Shown here in pieces: positions 53,232 through 62,222 of a stretch of DNA of 64,000 nt (its first letter is position 1; every line of letters begins with the position of its first letter). The translations under genes were made by a program, and so were the position numbers. The DNA comes from Chitinophagales bacterium (lineage in GTDB: Bacteria > Bacteroidota > Bacteroidia > Chitinophagales > Chitinophagaceae): the NCBI GenBank assembly GCA_015655125.1, contig JAATFP010000071.1, forward strand, positions 1-64,000, read 5' to 3'. Below the pieces are notes generated by a model. That model was not told where the DNA came from. It saw only the letters and a list, made by a program, of their open reading frames with translations, and made no database searches.

Positions 53232-54332
53232 ATGGCAACAATGAAACCTGATAAAAATTACTTGGAATTTATCCGCTCTTTGAAGCAGGAGATTATTAAT
53301 AGTCGTTACCAGGCGGCCCGGCTCGCAAACCGTGAACAATTGCTTTTATACTTCAAAACTGGCAGGATGCTTTCTGAGAAGGTTAAAGCCCAAGAATGGG
53401 GTACTAAGGTGCTGGAACAAATTGCAGCGGATTTACAAAGTAACCTGCCAGGTTTGAAGGGGTTCTCCTTTACAAACCTTAAGAAAATGAGGCAGTTTTA
53501 TGAAGCTTATTCAAATTTCCCATTTGGGCCGTCACTGACGGCCCAAATGGGAAATCATGATTTAGAGGCAGGGCATGAGGAAGTCAATCCAATTAGGCCG
53601 TTGGCAACGACCCAATTGGAGGCATTTTACAGCATCAGTTTTACACATCATATCCTACTACTAAATCGTTGTAAAGAAACAGAAGAAAGGATCTTTTATA
53701 TTGAAAATTCAGCAACTCAGTTTTGGTCAGTTAGTGTTATGGAACATCAGATTGACGCTGACCTGTTTCTAAAGCAGGGCAAGCTTCCCAATAATTTTCA
53801 ATCAACCATACATGAATCATTGAAACCTTCCGCTTTAAAGGTATTTAAGGACGAATATTTACTCGATTTTATAGCTGGTGGTGAACTGGATGACGAAAGG
53901 CACATTGAACAGATGGTGGTCTTAAACATCAGGAACTTTATCCTGCAGATGGGTAAAGGTTTTTGTTTTATAGGCAACCAATATCGTATTGAGGTTGATG
54001 GAGATGAATTTTTTATTGACCTCCTGTTTTTTAACCGCCATTTACACTGCTTGGTTGCTTTTGAGTTGAAGAAAGGAAAATTTAAACCTGCAGATGCCGG
54101 GCAGCTTAATTTTTACCTAAATGTATTGGATGAAAAAGTAAAATTGAAACAGGAAAATTCTAGCATTGGCATAGTACTATGCAAAGAGAAAAATAACACT
54201 GTAGTTGAGTTTGCTATTAAGAGTTTTGATAAAGCCATGGGTGTAGCTACTTATAAAACATCTAAACAAACACCGGTGCAAATGAAAGGCATATTACCGG
54301 ATGCTGATGAATTAGGGAAGTTACTTGAATAG
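53232..54332 (+). CDS. DUF1016/YhcG-family PD-(D/E)XK nuclease
   Basis: 366 residues. The N-terminal DUF1016_N helical domain is clear: EIINSRYQAARLANREQLLLYFKTGRML and WGTKVLEQIAADLQSNLPGLKGFSFTNLKKMRQFYEAY. The C-terminal nuclease domain has NQYRIEVDGDEFFIDLLFFNRHLHCLVAFELKKGKF, with the D and ELK catalytic residues, and QLNFYLN. Members occur in defence islands and next to restriction genes; function is not firmly known. The linker near residues 95-130 contains two palindromes in the DNA. The gene is convergent with the operon to its right. Confidence 0.92.
   Translation: MATMKPDKNYLEFIRSLKQEIINSRYQAARLANREQLLLYFKTGRMLSEKVKAQEWGTKVLEQIAADLQSNLPGLKGFSFTNLKKMRQFYEAYSNFPFGPSLTAQMGNHDLEAGHEEVNPIRPLATTQLEAFYSISFTHHILLLNRCKETEERIFYIENSATQFWSVSVMEHQIDADLFLKQGKLPNNFQSTIHESLKPSALKVFKDEYLLDFIAGGELDDERHIEQMVVLNIRNFILQMGKGFCFIGNQYRIEVDGDEFFIDLLFFNRHLHCLVAFELKKGKFKPADAGQLNFYLNVLDEKVKLKQENSSIGIVLCKEKNNTVVEFAIKSFDKAMGVATYKTSKQTPVQMKGILPDADELGKLLE
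53515..53619. repeat. Two palindromes inside the DUF1016 coding frame
   Basis: First: perfect 20-base arms 53515-53534 and 53536-53555 around a single base (arm ATTTCCCATTTGGGCCGTCA). Second: arms 53589-53602 and 53606-53619, 12 of 14 matching (CCAATTAGGCCGTT). Together they encode most of the linker between the two domains without breaking the frame. Confidence 0.9.
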
Positions 54333-54338
54333 AAATAA

Positions 54339-55985
54339 TCACGCAGATTTAGTTATTTTATGTTGAGAGCGTATAACTTTCCATTCACCAATCACAATTT
54401 CTGCTTCAAAAGCCGTAAATATATTCTTTGGTTTTTCATTGACCGTAATGAGAGGCATCAATCCAGCAATGCCTTGACTTAGGTTATTAATAGATTTCGC
54501 CTTTTGTATAAACGTAGTCATATCTGTGATAGGTATATCTATTTCATCAGATACTGGTACCGGCATAGGTTTATGCGTAATTAGTAACCCATGTATTGCA
54601 AAGCCCTCAATATTGGCTAATCCGATCTTTTTTATTTTCTTGAGTACTTCAACATAATTTTGAACTTGTATAGTGCCTTTTTTTAGCTCATTCATCTTAT
54701 ATTCAACCTCGGAAGCAGTGATTGGCCCTATAAAATGTTTGTAATCTATCACACAAACACATTTCTCAACAGTATCGATAAGAATAAGATCAGGATGAAT
54801 TTGTTTCCCATCGAATTTGATTTCCTTCTCCAAAAAAGATATACAGTTGCTAACATTTCTTACTGAAGAGTATAATTCATTCAGGTTAAATTTCTCAATA
54901 AGGTTTATGAGTTTATCATAGATTTTCTTTTTGGAACCCTTGTTTAAAGCTCCCAAAATCATTCTTGACGGCTCAAGCTGCGAAAAGAGATTTGGCAAAA
55001 TATAAAATGCACCTGAAGAAGAGAGCACAAATGGCTGAATGGTTATGCTCGTGTGAAAATTTTTGGGATTAAAAGTCAGATCGCCTATTATCGCTCTTGC
55101 TACGTCTAGGGAAAGTCCAGAAATGGTAGATGCAACCTTTGCAAATTGTACGGGACTCATATATAAGGGATTCGAGCCAAACGAAAGATTTTCACCCGAC
55201 CTAGAATCCAAGACTGCTTCAATCCAGCGAATGAAATAAAAATTCAAAAAAAATAAAGCGTAAAATTGTCGAAGTTGTTCCAAAGTATAACCATCAAATT
55301 CAGCACTCCCAGGTAGTTCAGGGAACAATATTTCACACATTTTTTTATACAGCAGTGGATAAGATTTAGAACCATTCCCTTTGCCCCAGTAAATATGATT
55401 AGCAATGGGAGGGTTCGAAAAATCTATATCTTTAATCCATTCTGCAAATTCGTCTTCCATTTCCCCATGAGGATAGCTGTGATAAACAGCCTGCATTTGT
55501 TCAGCATATAAAAGTTGCTTATCGTAAATACAGGAATAGTCGTAACCTGCAGGATTTAGAAAGGTAATAGTCTTATTTTTCTCATTAATAATAGCAGTTT
55601 TAATTCCTCTCGACCATGTTATAAACTCTTGTGCAATCATGTGATAGCTAGTTCCCCAGGCTAAAAGATCGGCAGCCATTTCTTGTAGCTGCAGAGGTGT
55701 TTCATTTGAAGTGTCGCAAAATAAAGGTCTATTTTGTCTTGTCATCCATCTAATACAATGACCAATTCCATGCATCATATTAGTTAAATAAATAGAGACA
55801 TTAGTTGCATCATGGCCATTTGCTATTAAATGATCCCTATGTCTTTCAGTGTCCCCATATACGTGTAATAAATAAGGGATGACCACATCTTCAGAATAGC
55901 GATAAAACGCATAAGATTCATGGTATCGGTCAAGTATATCTAATTCAAATCTCCTGATTTTTTCATGGTCATCCGTAATTATCAT
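54339..55985 (-). CDS. Unknown protein with probable PD-(D/E)XK nuclease site, last gene of the defence operon
   Basis: 548 residues, no leader. I do not recognise the first 380 residues. Near the C-terminus, KFDGKQIHPDLILIDTVEK is followed by VCVIDYKHF: P398-D399 and D414-Y-K416 fit the PD-x14-DxK nuclease core, with EIKF just before. Its start overlaps the hsdM stop by four bases (ATGA). There is no helicase or P-loop motif. In position it replaces HsdR, so it may be the effector nuclease of the locus; that is inference. Confidence 0.7.
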   Translation of the reverse strand: MIITDDHEKIRRFELDILDRYHESYAFYRYSEDVVIPYLLHVYGDTERHRDHLIANGHDATNVSIYLTNMMHGIGHCIRWMTRQNRPLFCDTSNETPLQLQEMAADLLAWGTSYHMIAQEFITWSRGIKTAIINEKNKTITFLNPAGYDYSCIYDKQLLYAEQMQAVYHSYPHGEMEDEFAEWIKDIDFSNPPIANHIYWGKGNGSKSYPLLYKKMCEILFPELPGSAEFDGYTLEQLRQFYALFFLNFYFIRWIEAVLDSRSGENLSFGSNPLYMSPVQFAKVASTISGLSLDVARAIIGDLTFNPKNFHTSITIQPFVLSSSGAFYILPNLFSQLEPSRMILGALNKGSKKKIYDKLINLIEKFNLNELYSSVRNVSNCISFLEKEIKFDGKQIHPDLILIDTVEKCVCVIDYKHFIGPITASEVEYKMNELKKGTIQVQNYVEVLKKIKKIGLANIEGFAIHGLLITHKPMPVPVSDEIDIPITDMTTFIQKAKSINNLSQGIAGLMPLITVNEKPKNIFTAFEAEIVIGEWKVIRSQHKITKSA

Positions 55986-57418
55986 GCAATAGAATCTTTG
56001 ACATTCCGAAAATTAACCAAGACACTTTCCAGGTTATCAATAATTTCAGTTATTAAGATGTCTGGCTCTGGCAAATTTTCCAAATCAATTAAGTTTGTGT
56101 CTTTCAACCATGTAATATCAAAATTCACTTTGTCTCTGGCTAAAATTTCATCGTGGGTGAATTTTTTCCAACGGCCCTGTTGAGTGTCTTTTTTCCAAGT
56201 TTCTTTTCTCTTGTCCTGCTTATAGCATTCAATGAATGGAGATAAACTTTCGAAAGTTAACGGGTTTTTCTTAGGAGTGTGATGCACATTTGTTCTGTAG
56301 TCGTAAATCCAAACCTCTTTACTAACAGACTTTTTAGATGGCTTCTTTTTATCGAAGAATAAGACATTTGCATTCACTCCCTGAGCATAAAATATACCGG
56401 TGGGCAGCCTAAGAATAGTATGCAAATGAACCTCTTCCAATAATTTCCTTCGGATTGTTTCACCAGCTCCGCCTTCAAACAGAACATTATCCGGAAGAAC
56501 GACAGCCGCTCGTCCTTCGTTTTGCAACATACAAACTATATGTTGTAAAAAAGCCAGTTGTTTATTGCTTGTCGTAACCCAGAAATCCTCTCTCAGAAAG
56601 TATCCATCTTTCTCAGCTAACTTTACCTCATTAGTTGGAATATCACTACTGCTTTTTCCGAAAGGTGGGTTTGCTAATACTATTTTTACTTTCTTTTCTA
56701 CATCGGCTTTTAAGCTGTCCGTCACTTGAATATCTGGAGTTTTTTTTAAATCGCCTATACCATGCAGATAGAGATTCATCAGGCATAGACGGGCCGTTGC
56801 TTTTTCAATTTCCCAGCCATGAAAAGTGTCAAATTTTATGAATTTTTGTTCTTCTTTGGTCAACTTTTTTCTACTCAAATATTCTAACGCACCCAGGAAG
56901 AATCCTCCAGTGCCACAAGAAGGGTCTGCAATCGTATCTAAAGGCTCAGGCTCGACACATTCAATGATTGTCTGAATTATAGAACGAGGTGTAAAATATT
57001 GCCCAGCCCCACTATTCTCAGCATTTTTCTGCAACAGCGACTCATAAATTTCTCCTTTTATATCATAACCAGTAGAACTCCAGTTTTCTTCATCAATAAG
57101 ATTTATCAGTTTCTGAAGTTTTGATGAATCATGTATTTTATTTTGCGCTCCCGAAAAAATTTTTTTTAACATCCCTCCTGAATCAGCAAGAGTTTTTAAG
57201 ATTTTTTCATACTGATCGAGCAGTGCGCCCCCTTTATTTAAAATAAGACTCTTCCAGTCGCATATTCCGGGCAAGCTATATTTGTTTTTATTCTCATCGG
57301 CCATCTTTAGAAATAGCAGGTAAGTGAGCTGTTCCAGATAGTCGTTATATCCCAGTCCATCGTCTCGTAAAGTATCGCAAAACGACCATATTTTTTGTAC
57401 AAGGTTATTTGTTGTCAT
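55982..57418 (-). CDS. hsdM: Type I-like DNA adenine methyltransferase, HsdM
   Basis: 478 residues from ATG 57418 (MTTNNLVQKIW), which overlaps the HNH gene stop by four bases. The HsdM_N helical domain is followed by ENSGAGQYFTPRSIIQTI, the SAM site DPSCGTGGFFLG (165-176) and catalytic NPPFGKSS (from 250). N6-adenine methylation guided by HsdS is expected. Size and motifs are intact. It is separated from hsdS by the ATPase and HNH genes, an unusual order. Confidence 0.95.
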   Translation of the reverse strand: MTTNNLVQKIWSFCDTLRDDGLGYNDYLEQLTYLLFLKMADENKNKYSLPGICDWKSLILNKGGALLDQYEKILKTLADSGGMLKKIFSGAQNKIHDSSKLQKLINLIDEENWSSTGYDIKGEIYESLLQKNAENSGAGQYFTPRSIIQTIIECVEPEPLDTIADPSCGTGGFFLGALEYLSRKKLTKEEQKFIKFDTFHGWEIEKATARLCLMNLYLHGIGDLKKTPDIQVTDSLKADVEKKVKIVLANPPFGKSSSDIPTNEVKLAEKDGYFLREDFWVTTSNKQLAFLQHIVCMLQNEGRAAVVLPDNVLFEGGAGETIRRKLLEEVHLHTILRLPTGIFYAQGVNANVLFFDKKKPSKKSVSKEVWIYDYRTNVHHTPKKNPLTFESLSPFIECYKQDKRKETWKKDTQQGRWKKFTHDEILARDKVNFDITWLKDTNLIDLENLPEPDILITEIIDNLESVLVNFRNVKDSIA

Positions 57419-58293
57419 AATGTTCGTACTAAATTTTTTAACCAAGAATATCCATTGAGTTCTGAATAAACCATCAAGCAAGCCTTTGCTGTGCTTGTGT
57501 ATGATTTTCTTTCTGAATCAACTAGTTTTATTAATTCTTCAAAGCACTTTCTTACCATAGCTTTTTTTACTGCTATAAGTGAGTTATCAATATTGTTCTT
57601 TGCATCTTTTATCTGAGCCACACAATCATCCCAAACAATTTTTCTAGCTGTATTGAGCTGATCCAAGTCCAGATGATAATAAAATATAGACTGCTTAACT
57701 CTATCAACTTCATCATCATCCGTTGTGGCCGGAATAGGTATTCCTTTGTCAAAGGTGAGCAATGATACATCTACCGGATTAGTAGGATCTAAAAGCACCG
57801 ATTCCTCGCAGGCTAAATTTTCCTCATCATCTGCTACCCTTCCTATAACTAAATCAAGTGGAAAATAGTCCCCTTTACCTTTAACATCTTCGCAATCTCC
57901 CAGGCGATCCCTCCTAAGCTTATTTGCCAATGCACCAGCCAATCGGTAATTATCCCAGTCATATGCTTTCCACCAGTAACCATTCTCTTTATGAACTACA
58001 GATTTACTTTTAGCGTTAGTATAATCAACTTTTTGCTTTGCTTTGTTTTTTGGCCGAAAGTGATCGACTTCCAAATCGCCATTTCCAATCGGGGCCTCAG
58101 AATACCAACACTTGTTATGTGAAAGAGCCAGCATACCAGGTTGAAATTGATTCCAATCAGGATGGCCAGTAATATACGCTTTTCTATCAGCGATACTTAA
58201 ATTGACGATATTATTCAAATGGTTTTGCCTTATTGCATCCCACCCGATATCTATTGCCACCTGTTCCAACTTGCTATTGTCGATGTACCTCAT
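57415..58293 (-). CDS. ptuB: Septu PtuB-like HNH endonuclease
   Basis: 292 residues. Family pattern: CWYSEAPIGNGDLEVDHFRPK (D77-H78 at the metal site), then GYWWKAYDWDNYRLAG, a short GKGDYFPLD and VLLDPTNPVD, as in HNH proteins of the Septu system. The usual second Cys pair of the Zn knuckle (C-I-C-N) is replaced by GALANK, and the first is CWYS instead of CxxC, so structural zinc is probably missing. The start overlaps the ATPase stop by four bases. Nuclease partner of the ATPase. Confidence 0.8.
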   Translation of the reverse strand: MRYIDNSKLEQVAIDIGWDAIRQNHLNNIVNLSIADRKAYITGHPDWNQFQPGMLALSHNKCWYSEAPIGNGDLEVDHFRPKNKAKQKVDYTNAKSKSVVHKENGYWWKAYDWDNYRLAGALANKLRRDRLGDCEDVKGKGDYFPLDLVIGRVADDEENLACEESVLLDPTNPVDVSLLTFDKGIPIPATTDDDEVDRVKQSIFYYHLDLDQLNTARKIVWDDCVAQIKDAKNNIDNSLIAVKKAMVRKCFEELIKLVDSERKSYTSTAKACLMVYSELNGYSWLKNLVRTL

Positions 58294-59870
58294 ACTTTTT
58301 TCTCTTCTTTTATGATTTCATCAACAACTTCTCTGGCAATCTTGTCTAATTCGACTTCTTCCTCTTTAGTGTATTTACGATTAACAAAAGCGTCATTTTC
58401 GCTAGTCAATTGCAGAAATCTATTATATCTGCTATCGGCGGTATCGTCATCAAATCCAATCCGATCAAAGTATTTTTTAAGGCGTTCAAATTCCACTCTT
58501 TCATCTTCAGGTAACTCGCCATTGGTTAGCTTGGCCTGCAGGTAACGCTTTTGATTTAGCAGATCTTCAAGTTTCTTACTAATTAAAGATGGTATCCCAA
58601 ATAATTCGCTAGTCAATATTTTAGAGACGCTCATCTCTCTCGGACTTATAAATGGATTAAATGCTTCTGTTTTACCTTGATCGTTTTTCTTAAATATCTG
58701 AACCTGGTTCTTTTTCAGATTTCCAATTACTAGTGGATCATGGGAGCAAAATATAATCTGAGTGCTTTCCTGACGTTTAACAACTGTATCGAGATAGTCA
58801 AGGTATTTCCATTTCCACATTGGGTTTAAATGGGTGTCGGGTTCATCTAATAAAACTAAAGATTCCTCATCCTTTGTAAATTTCAACAGTCCCAAGACAG
58901 TCAATAGCTGCTTTTCTCCCTCGCTTAATTCACTTATAGCAAGTTCACCGGTAACACTTTCCTTTCCAACAGTTATTTTAACATCGTGGAGCAGATCAGA
59001 AATGTGGATACTTTCCAAAGCATTAAATAACTCAATTTTATTCTTGTAACGAGTATCAACTAACTTTTTGAAGTCAGATAAATCTTTAATGAAAAGATAT
59101 TTTCTATTTTGTGTTTCCGTTTTTTTATAACTGACATTAACTCTAGCTTTTTCTTCTATCGGAGCGAAAGAAAACTCATACAGGTCATCCAATAATTTCC
59201 TTACTAAACCATCTGCACCCCAAAACATATCATCTTTCATTTTTGCCTGGCCCCAAGCTGGCTCTTTAAGCATAAAAAGAGCAGATCCAAAATCAGTGAT
59301 TTTTAACTCCTCCTTTAAAAACTGGAGCGTCTCATTAGATTGATCAGGAAATAAATAAAAAGCTATCAGAGCAAAATTTGCGTGTATATTTTGCGCCAAA
59401 AATATTCTTCGAATAGTACTAAATTGCTCACTTCTAGCTTGCTTCTTAATTATCTGATCATAATACAATTTTTGATGAGGTATGTATAAATCATTTAGTC
59501 TGTCGCTGATTCCTGAATAGTATATAAAAATGTGTTTTGGCAAATAATGGTCAACATTTTTAGTGAATTTGGTTGTTTCAGATTTATCATTTATTCTAAA
59601 AGAATATTTCCCTTTCTCGTAGTTTATTTCAATGATATTTCCACGGCATTCATATTTAATAACAAAATCAAAAACAGGAATTTGTTTTTTACTATAATTA
59701 AATGTCAGGTCCAAATCCCTAAATATAATAACCAAAGCTTCCATAAAATTTGATTTCCCTGTTGCATTTAAGCCTAGCAAAACCGTTTCCATCGCTTTTT
59801 CATCAATGTCGATTTTAAAATCGTCAAGATTTTTAAATACTGTCTTAATATGGACTTTATCTATTCTCAT
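58290..59870 (-). CDS. ptuA: Septu PtuA-like AAA ATPase
   Basis: 526 residues. Walker A GLNATGKS at 33-40, signature LSEGEKQ at 315, Walker B LVLLDEP (DEP at 342-344) and a switch histidine in SHD (H377), so an ABC-type, OLD/AAA_15/21-like fold. The tail from 425 to 526 is charged and helical. With the HNH gene it forms a Septu-like pair, an antiphage system in which the ATPase holds the nuclease. Here the pair is inside a type I methylation locus. A 4-base overlap links it to hsdS. Confidence 0.85.
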   Translation of the reverse strand: MRIDKVHIKTVFKNLDDFKIDIDEKAMETVLLGLNATGKSNFMEALVIIFRDLDLTFNYSKKQIPVFDFVIKYECRGNIIEINYEKGKYSFRINDKSETTKFTKNVDHYLPKHIFIYYSGISDRLNDLYIPHQKLYYDQIIKKQARSEQFSTIRRIFLAQNIHANFALIAFYLFPDQSNETLQFLKEELKITDFGSALFMLKEPAWGQAKMKDDMFWGADGLVRKLLDDLYEFSFAPIEEKARVNVSYKKTETQNRKYLFIKDLSDFKKLVDTRYKNKIELFNALESIHISDLLHDVKITVGKESVTGELAISELSEGEKQLLTVLGLLKFTKDEESLVLLDEPDTHLNPMWKWKYLDYLDTVVKRQESTQIIFCSHDPLVIGNLKKNQVQIFKKNDQGKTEAFNPFISPREMSVSKILTSELFGIPSLISKKLEDLLNQKRYLQAKLTNGELPEDERVEFERLKKYFDRIGFDDDTADSRYNRFLQLTSENDAFVNRKYTKEEEVELDKIAREVVDEIIKEEKKV

Positions 59871-61438
59871 ACCTTCTTATAGTTAAGTGATATGAAACCT
59901 TTTTTAGTTTCCGTAATTAGATGTTGAACTTTTTTTAATTCAGCGTAAAACTTCTCAATATTATTATTAAAGTCACTTTTCTCCCAAACTTCTTTTGCCG
60001 ATACAGGCGTTTTAGATTCCTCCAGAATCTTTATAATACCGCTAAATTGTTTACTCATTTTTTTTCCGGTTGATTGATGTTTATGACTTTGTTTTTTTTC
60101 AATTCTATTTTCCAATTTGTCTTTTTCAATTTTATTCAAAAGATCAGTCGCAATGTCATCTTCAACAAATTGCTCAACAAGTTTTCCGTTGAAAGCTTCA
60201 TGTAATATAAGTTGCTTAAATTTATATATTTCTGCTAATATTTTTTCTACTGTTTTTTTAGCATTGCCATATATGCTAAAATGCAGGTCAAGGTGCTCAA
60301 CAATTTTTAGCTGCTCATCAATGCTTACTATTGGAACCGGGAGATCTGATAAAACTGAGATATTTATGGAGGCCAGGTTAGTCGTCTGCTTCCCATGCTT
60401 ATAAAAATATGCCTTAGCGTCTTTGGTTCTTGAATAATATGAAATATAATAAGAGTTGTAATCTGTTGATTTGGGACGTGCCCGAAATACATGATTTTGA
60501 TGAATGCAATTTTGAATTTCTTCCTTCCAAACTGTACCTCTCCCCAATTTATCCCTATCACCACCTTCAGTATAAAGTATGTCGCCATACCGTAATTCGT
60601 ACTTGGCCTTGTCGGCTGGTAATACACTAATTGTTTTTATTTCTTTTAAATTAAGATACCCTTCCTGAACGTTGGCAACCCGCAAATATGGTAAATCAAT
60701 AGTCACTTTACCAGTGAGATCCCTTCCTTTGGTCGCGCCACCTCTGATTGAACACAAATCTCTTAATTTAATAAACGGTGCAGACTCAACCTTTTTAAAT
60801 TCATACATTAATAATGCTTCCTGATAAACCTTCAGTTGGCTTTGAATATGGTTTAATTTATAAATTCCACTATCTAGTTCACTAAATAATTCTTCTATTT
60901 TAGCAACAATCCTATTTTGCTCATTTAATGGTGGAATAGGAATTCTAATTGTTGACAGGTTTCCTCGGGATATTCTTTTTCTTGTCGTTCCAGTTTGAAG
61001 TTCTTCGATTTTTTTCCTTGTTTCTGGGGAGTTAATAAAATACATTAAAAGTTTATTGTTAATACTATTCTTGCCAACCCTTATCACGGCGACATCAACT
61101 ACCGTAACATATCTTTCTTCTTCTTCAAATGGAAAAATACAAGCCCTTCCGTTGGGCTCTGGCATCCTCGCTACTAAAATATCTCCCTGTTTTAAAAATG
61201 TACAGTTTAAGTCTACCGCAACATCTTTATTCATAAATCTATCTGAACGATTTTTAAAAAAAGCTTCGCCAATATCAGCAAGCTGAATTAACCTAACATC
61301 TCCTTCAGGATTTTGATCTTTGGTTTCTATCCAATCGCCATCTTTGAACAAGCCTGTTCTACCATCAATCATTTCATTTATGGTAGCCCAAGCCCATCCG
61401 GTAGGTAATAAATTATATTTGTCCTGTTGTTTTTTCAT
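59867..61438 (-). CDS. hsdS: Type I specificity subunit HsdS with C-terminal extension
   Basis: 523 residues. Two target recognition domains: TRD1 starts LPTGWAWATINEMIDGRTGLFKDGDW, first conserved spacer IPIPPLNEQNRIVAKIEELFSELDSGI; TRD2 starts SAPFIKLRDLCSIRGGATKG, second spacer VPIVSIDEQLKIVEHLDLHF. Residues 430-523 add a Lys-rich linker (NRIEKKQSHKHQSTGKK) and a winged-helix-like end (TPVSAKEVWEKSDFNNNIEKFYAELKKVQHL). Both TRDs are intact, so it should define a bipartite site. Confidence 0.93.
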   Translation of the reverse strand: MKKQQDKYNLLPTGWAWATINEMIDGRTGLFKDGDWIETKDQNPEGDVRLIQLADIGEAFFKNRSDRFMNKDVAVDLNCTFLKQGDILVARMPEPNGRACIFPFEEEERYVTVVDVAVIRVGKNSINNKLLMYFINSPETRKKIEELQTGTTRKRISRGNLSTIRIPIPPLNEQNRIVAKIEELFSELDSGIYKLNHIQSQLKVYQEALLMYEFKKVESAPFIKLRDLCSIRGGATKGRDLTGKVTIDLPYLRVANVQEGYLNLKEIKTISVLPADKAKYELRYGDILYTEGGDRDKLGRGTVWKEEIQNCIHQNHVFRARPKSTDYNSYYISYYSRTKDAKAYFYKHGKQTTNLASINISVLSDLPVPIVSIDEQLKIVEHLDLHFSIYGNAKKTVEKILAEIYKFKQLILHEAFNGKLVEQFVEDDIATDLLNKIEKDKLENRIEKKQSHKHQSTGKKMSKQFSGIIKILEESKTPVSAKEVWEKSDFNNNIEKFYAELKKVQHLITETKKGFISLNYKKV

Positions 61439-61439
61439 T

Positions 61440-62222
61440 TCAAATCTTTTCCAAAAGATTGGTTTTTATAAATTCAAATGCAGTGTCTATATTGTATTTG
61501 GTACCACTTCTTAATAATCCATTCATATCACCTGTGAAATCAGGATCTTTAATTTTCTTTTCCATATTTTCTAAAAACTCTTTCTGTGTCACGCTATTCC
61601 CCTCTTCTTTCATATAGAAGTTCCAAGCTTTTATAATTTTACTCGGGTCAACATTCTTCTGAGTTATTGCGAACCACATATCGAACAAATCTCTTCCTTT
61701 TCGTCTCTGATATAAAGCACGCATTTTAGTTCCTAATAATTCTGGTAATTCATAAGTTGGTATTAAAGCTTGGCCGGTAAACCATTCGGATTCCATAGAA
61801 TATTTTATATCCTTAATACCAAAAATAGTATGGTGCTCTCGGCAGTTGACCTCAACTTTTAGTCTTAAAGGAATTCCTCCTTCAGAATCAAAGCGATACA
61901 CCAATGTATTATTATGTTGTTTTTGTTTACGTACTGGTTTATTACCCAAAAAAAATAATACCTCTCTTAGCTTATCCATAATTGGCCCGAATGGCTCCGC
62001 TGTAATTTGGACTAAATCGATGTCTTCAGAATATCTTGTAGCAGGTGATAAATACAATTTATGTAATGCAGTACCACCTCTAAATGCCAATCTCTTTTTT
62101 AAATATTCATCGCTATAGATTGCCATTAAAGCCCGCTCAATTACTAGATCCTGTTCTACCTGGAAATCCTCCTGCCAGGGAGCTTTTTTTCGCCATGCGG
62201 TTATATATGCCTGTGGAATCAT
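61440..62222 (-). CDS. abiEii: AbiEii-type nucleotidyltransferase toxin
   Basis: 260 residues. The NTase motif RGGTALHKLYLSPATRYSEDIDL has GGT at 49-51 and D67, D69. Further family blocks: VYRFDSEGGIPLRLKVEVNC and LLGTKMRALYQRRKGRDLFDMWF. AbiEii proteins are the toxins of type IV abortive-infection modules. It overlaps the antitoxin gene by four bases and is only one base from hsdS. Confidence 0.93.
   Translation of the reverse strand: MIPQAYITAWRKKAPWQEDFQVEQDLVIERALMAIYSDEYLKKRLAFRGGTALHKLYLSPATRYSEDIDLVQITAEPFGPIMDKLREVLFFLGNKPVRKQKQHNNTLVYRFDSEGGIPLRLKVEVNCREHHTIFGIKDIKYSMESEWFTGQALIPTYELPELLGTKMRALYQRRKGRDLFDMWFAITQKNVDPSKIIKAWNFYMKEEGNSVTQKEFLENMEKKIKDPDFTGDMNGLLRSGTKYNIDTAFEFIKTNLLEKI

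Noticed and set aside
54339-61438. Complete type I restriction-modification system
   Set aside because: No HsdR helicase/endonuclease gene is in the operon or within the window; only HsdM and HsdS are present.
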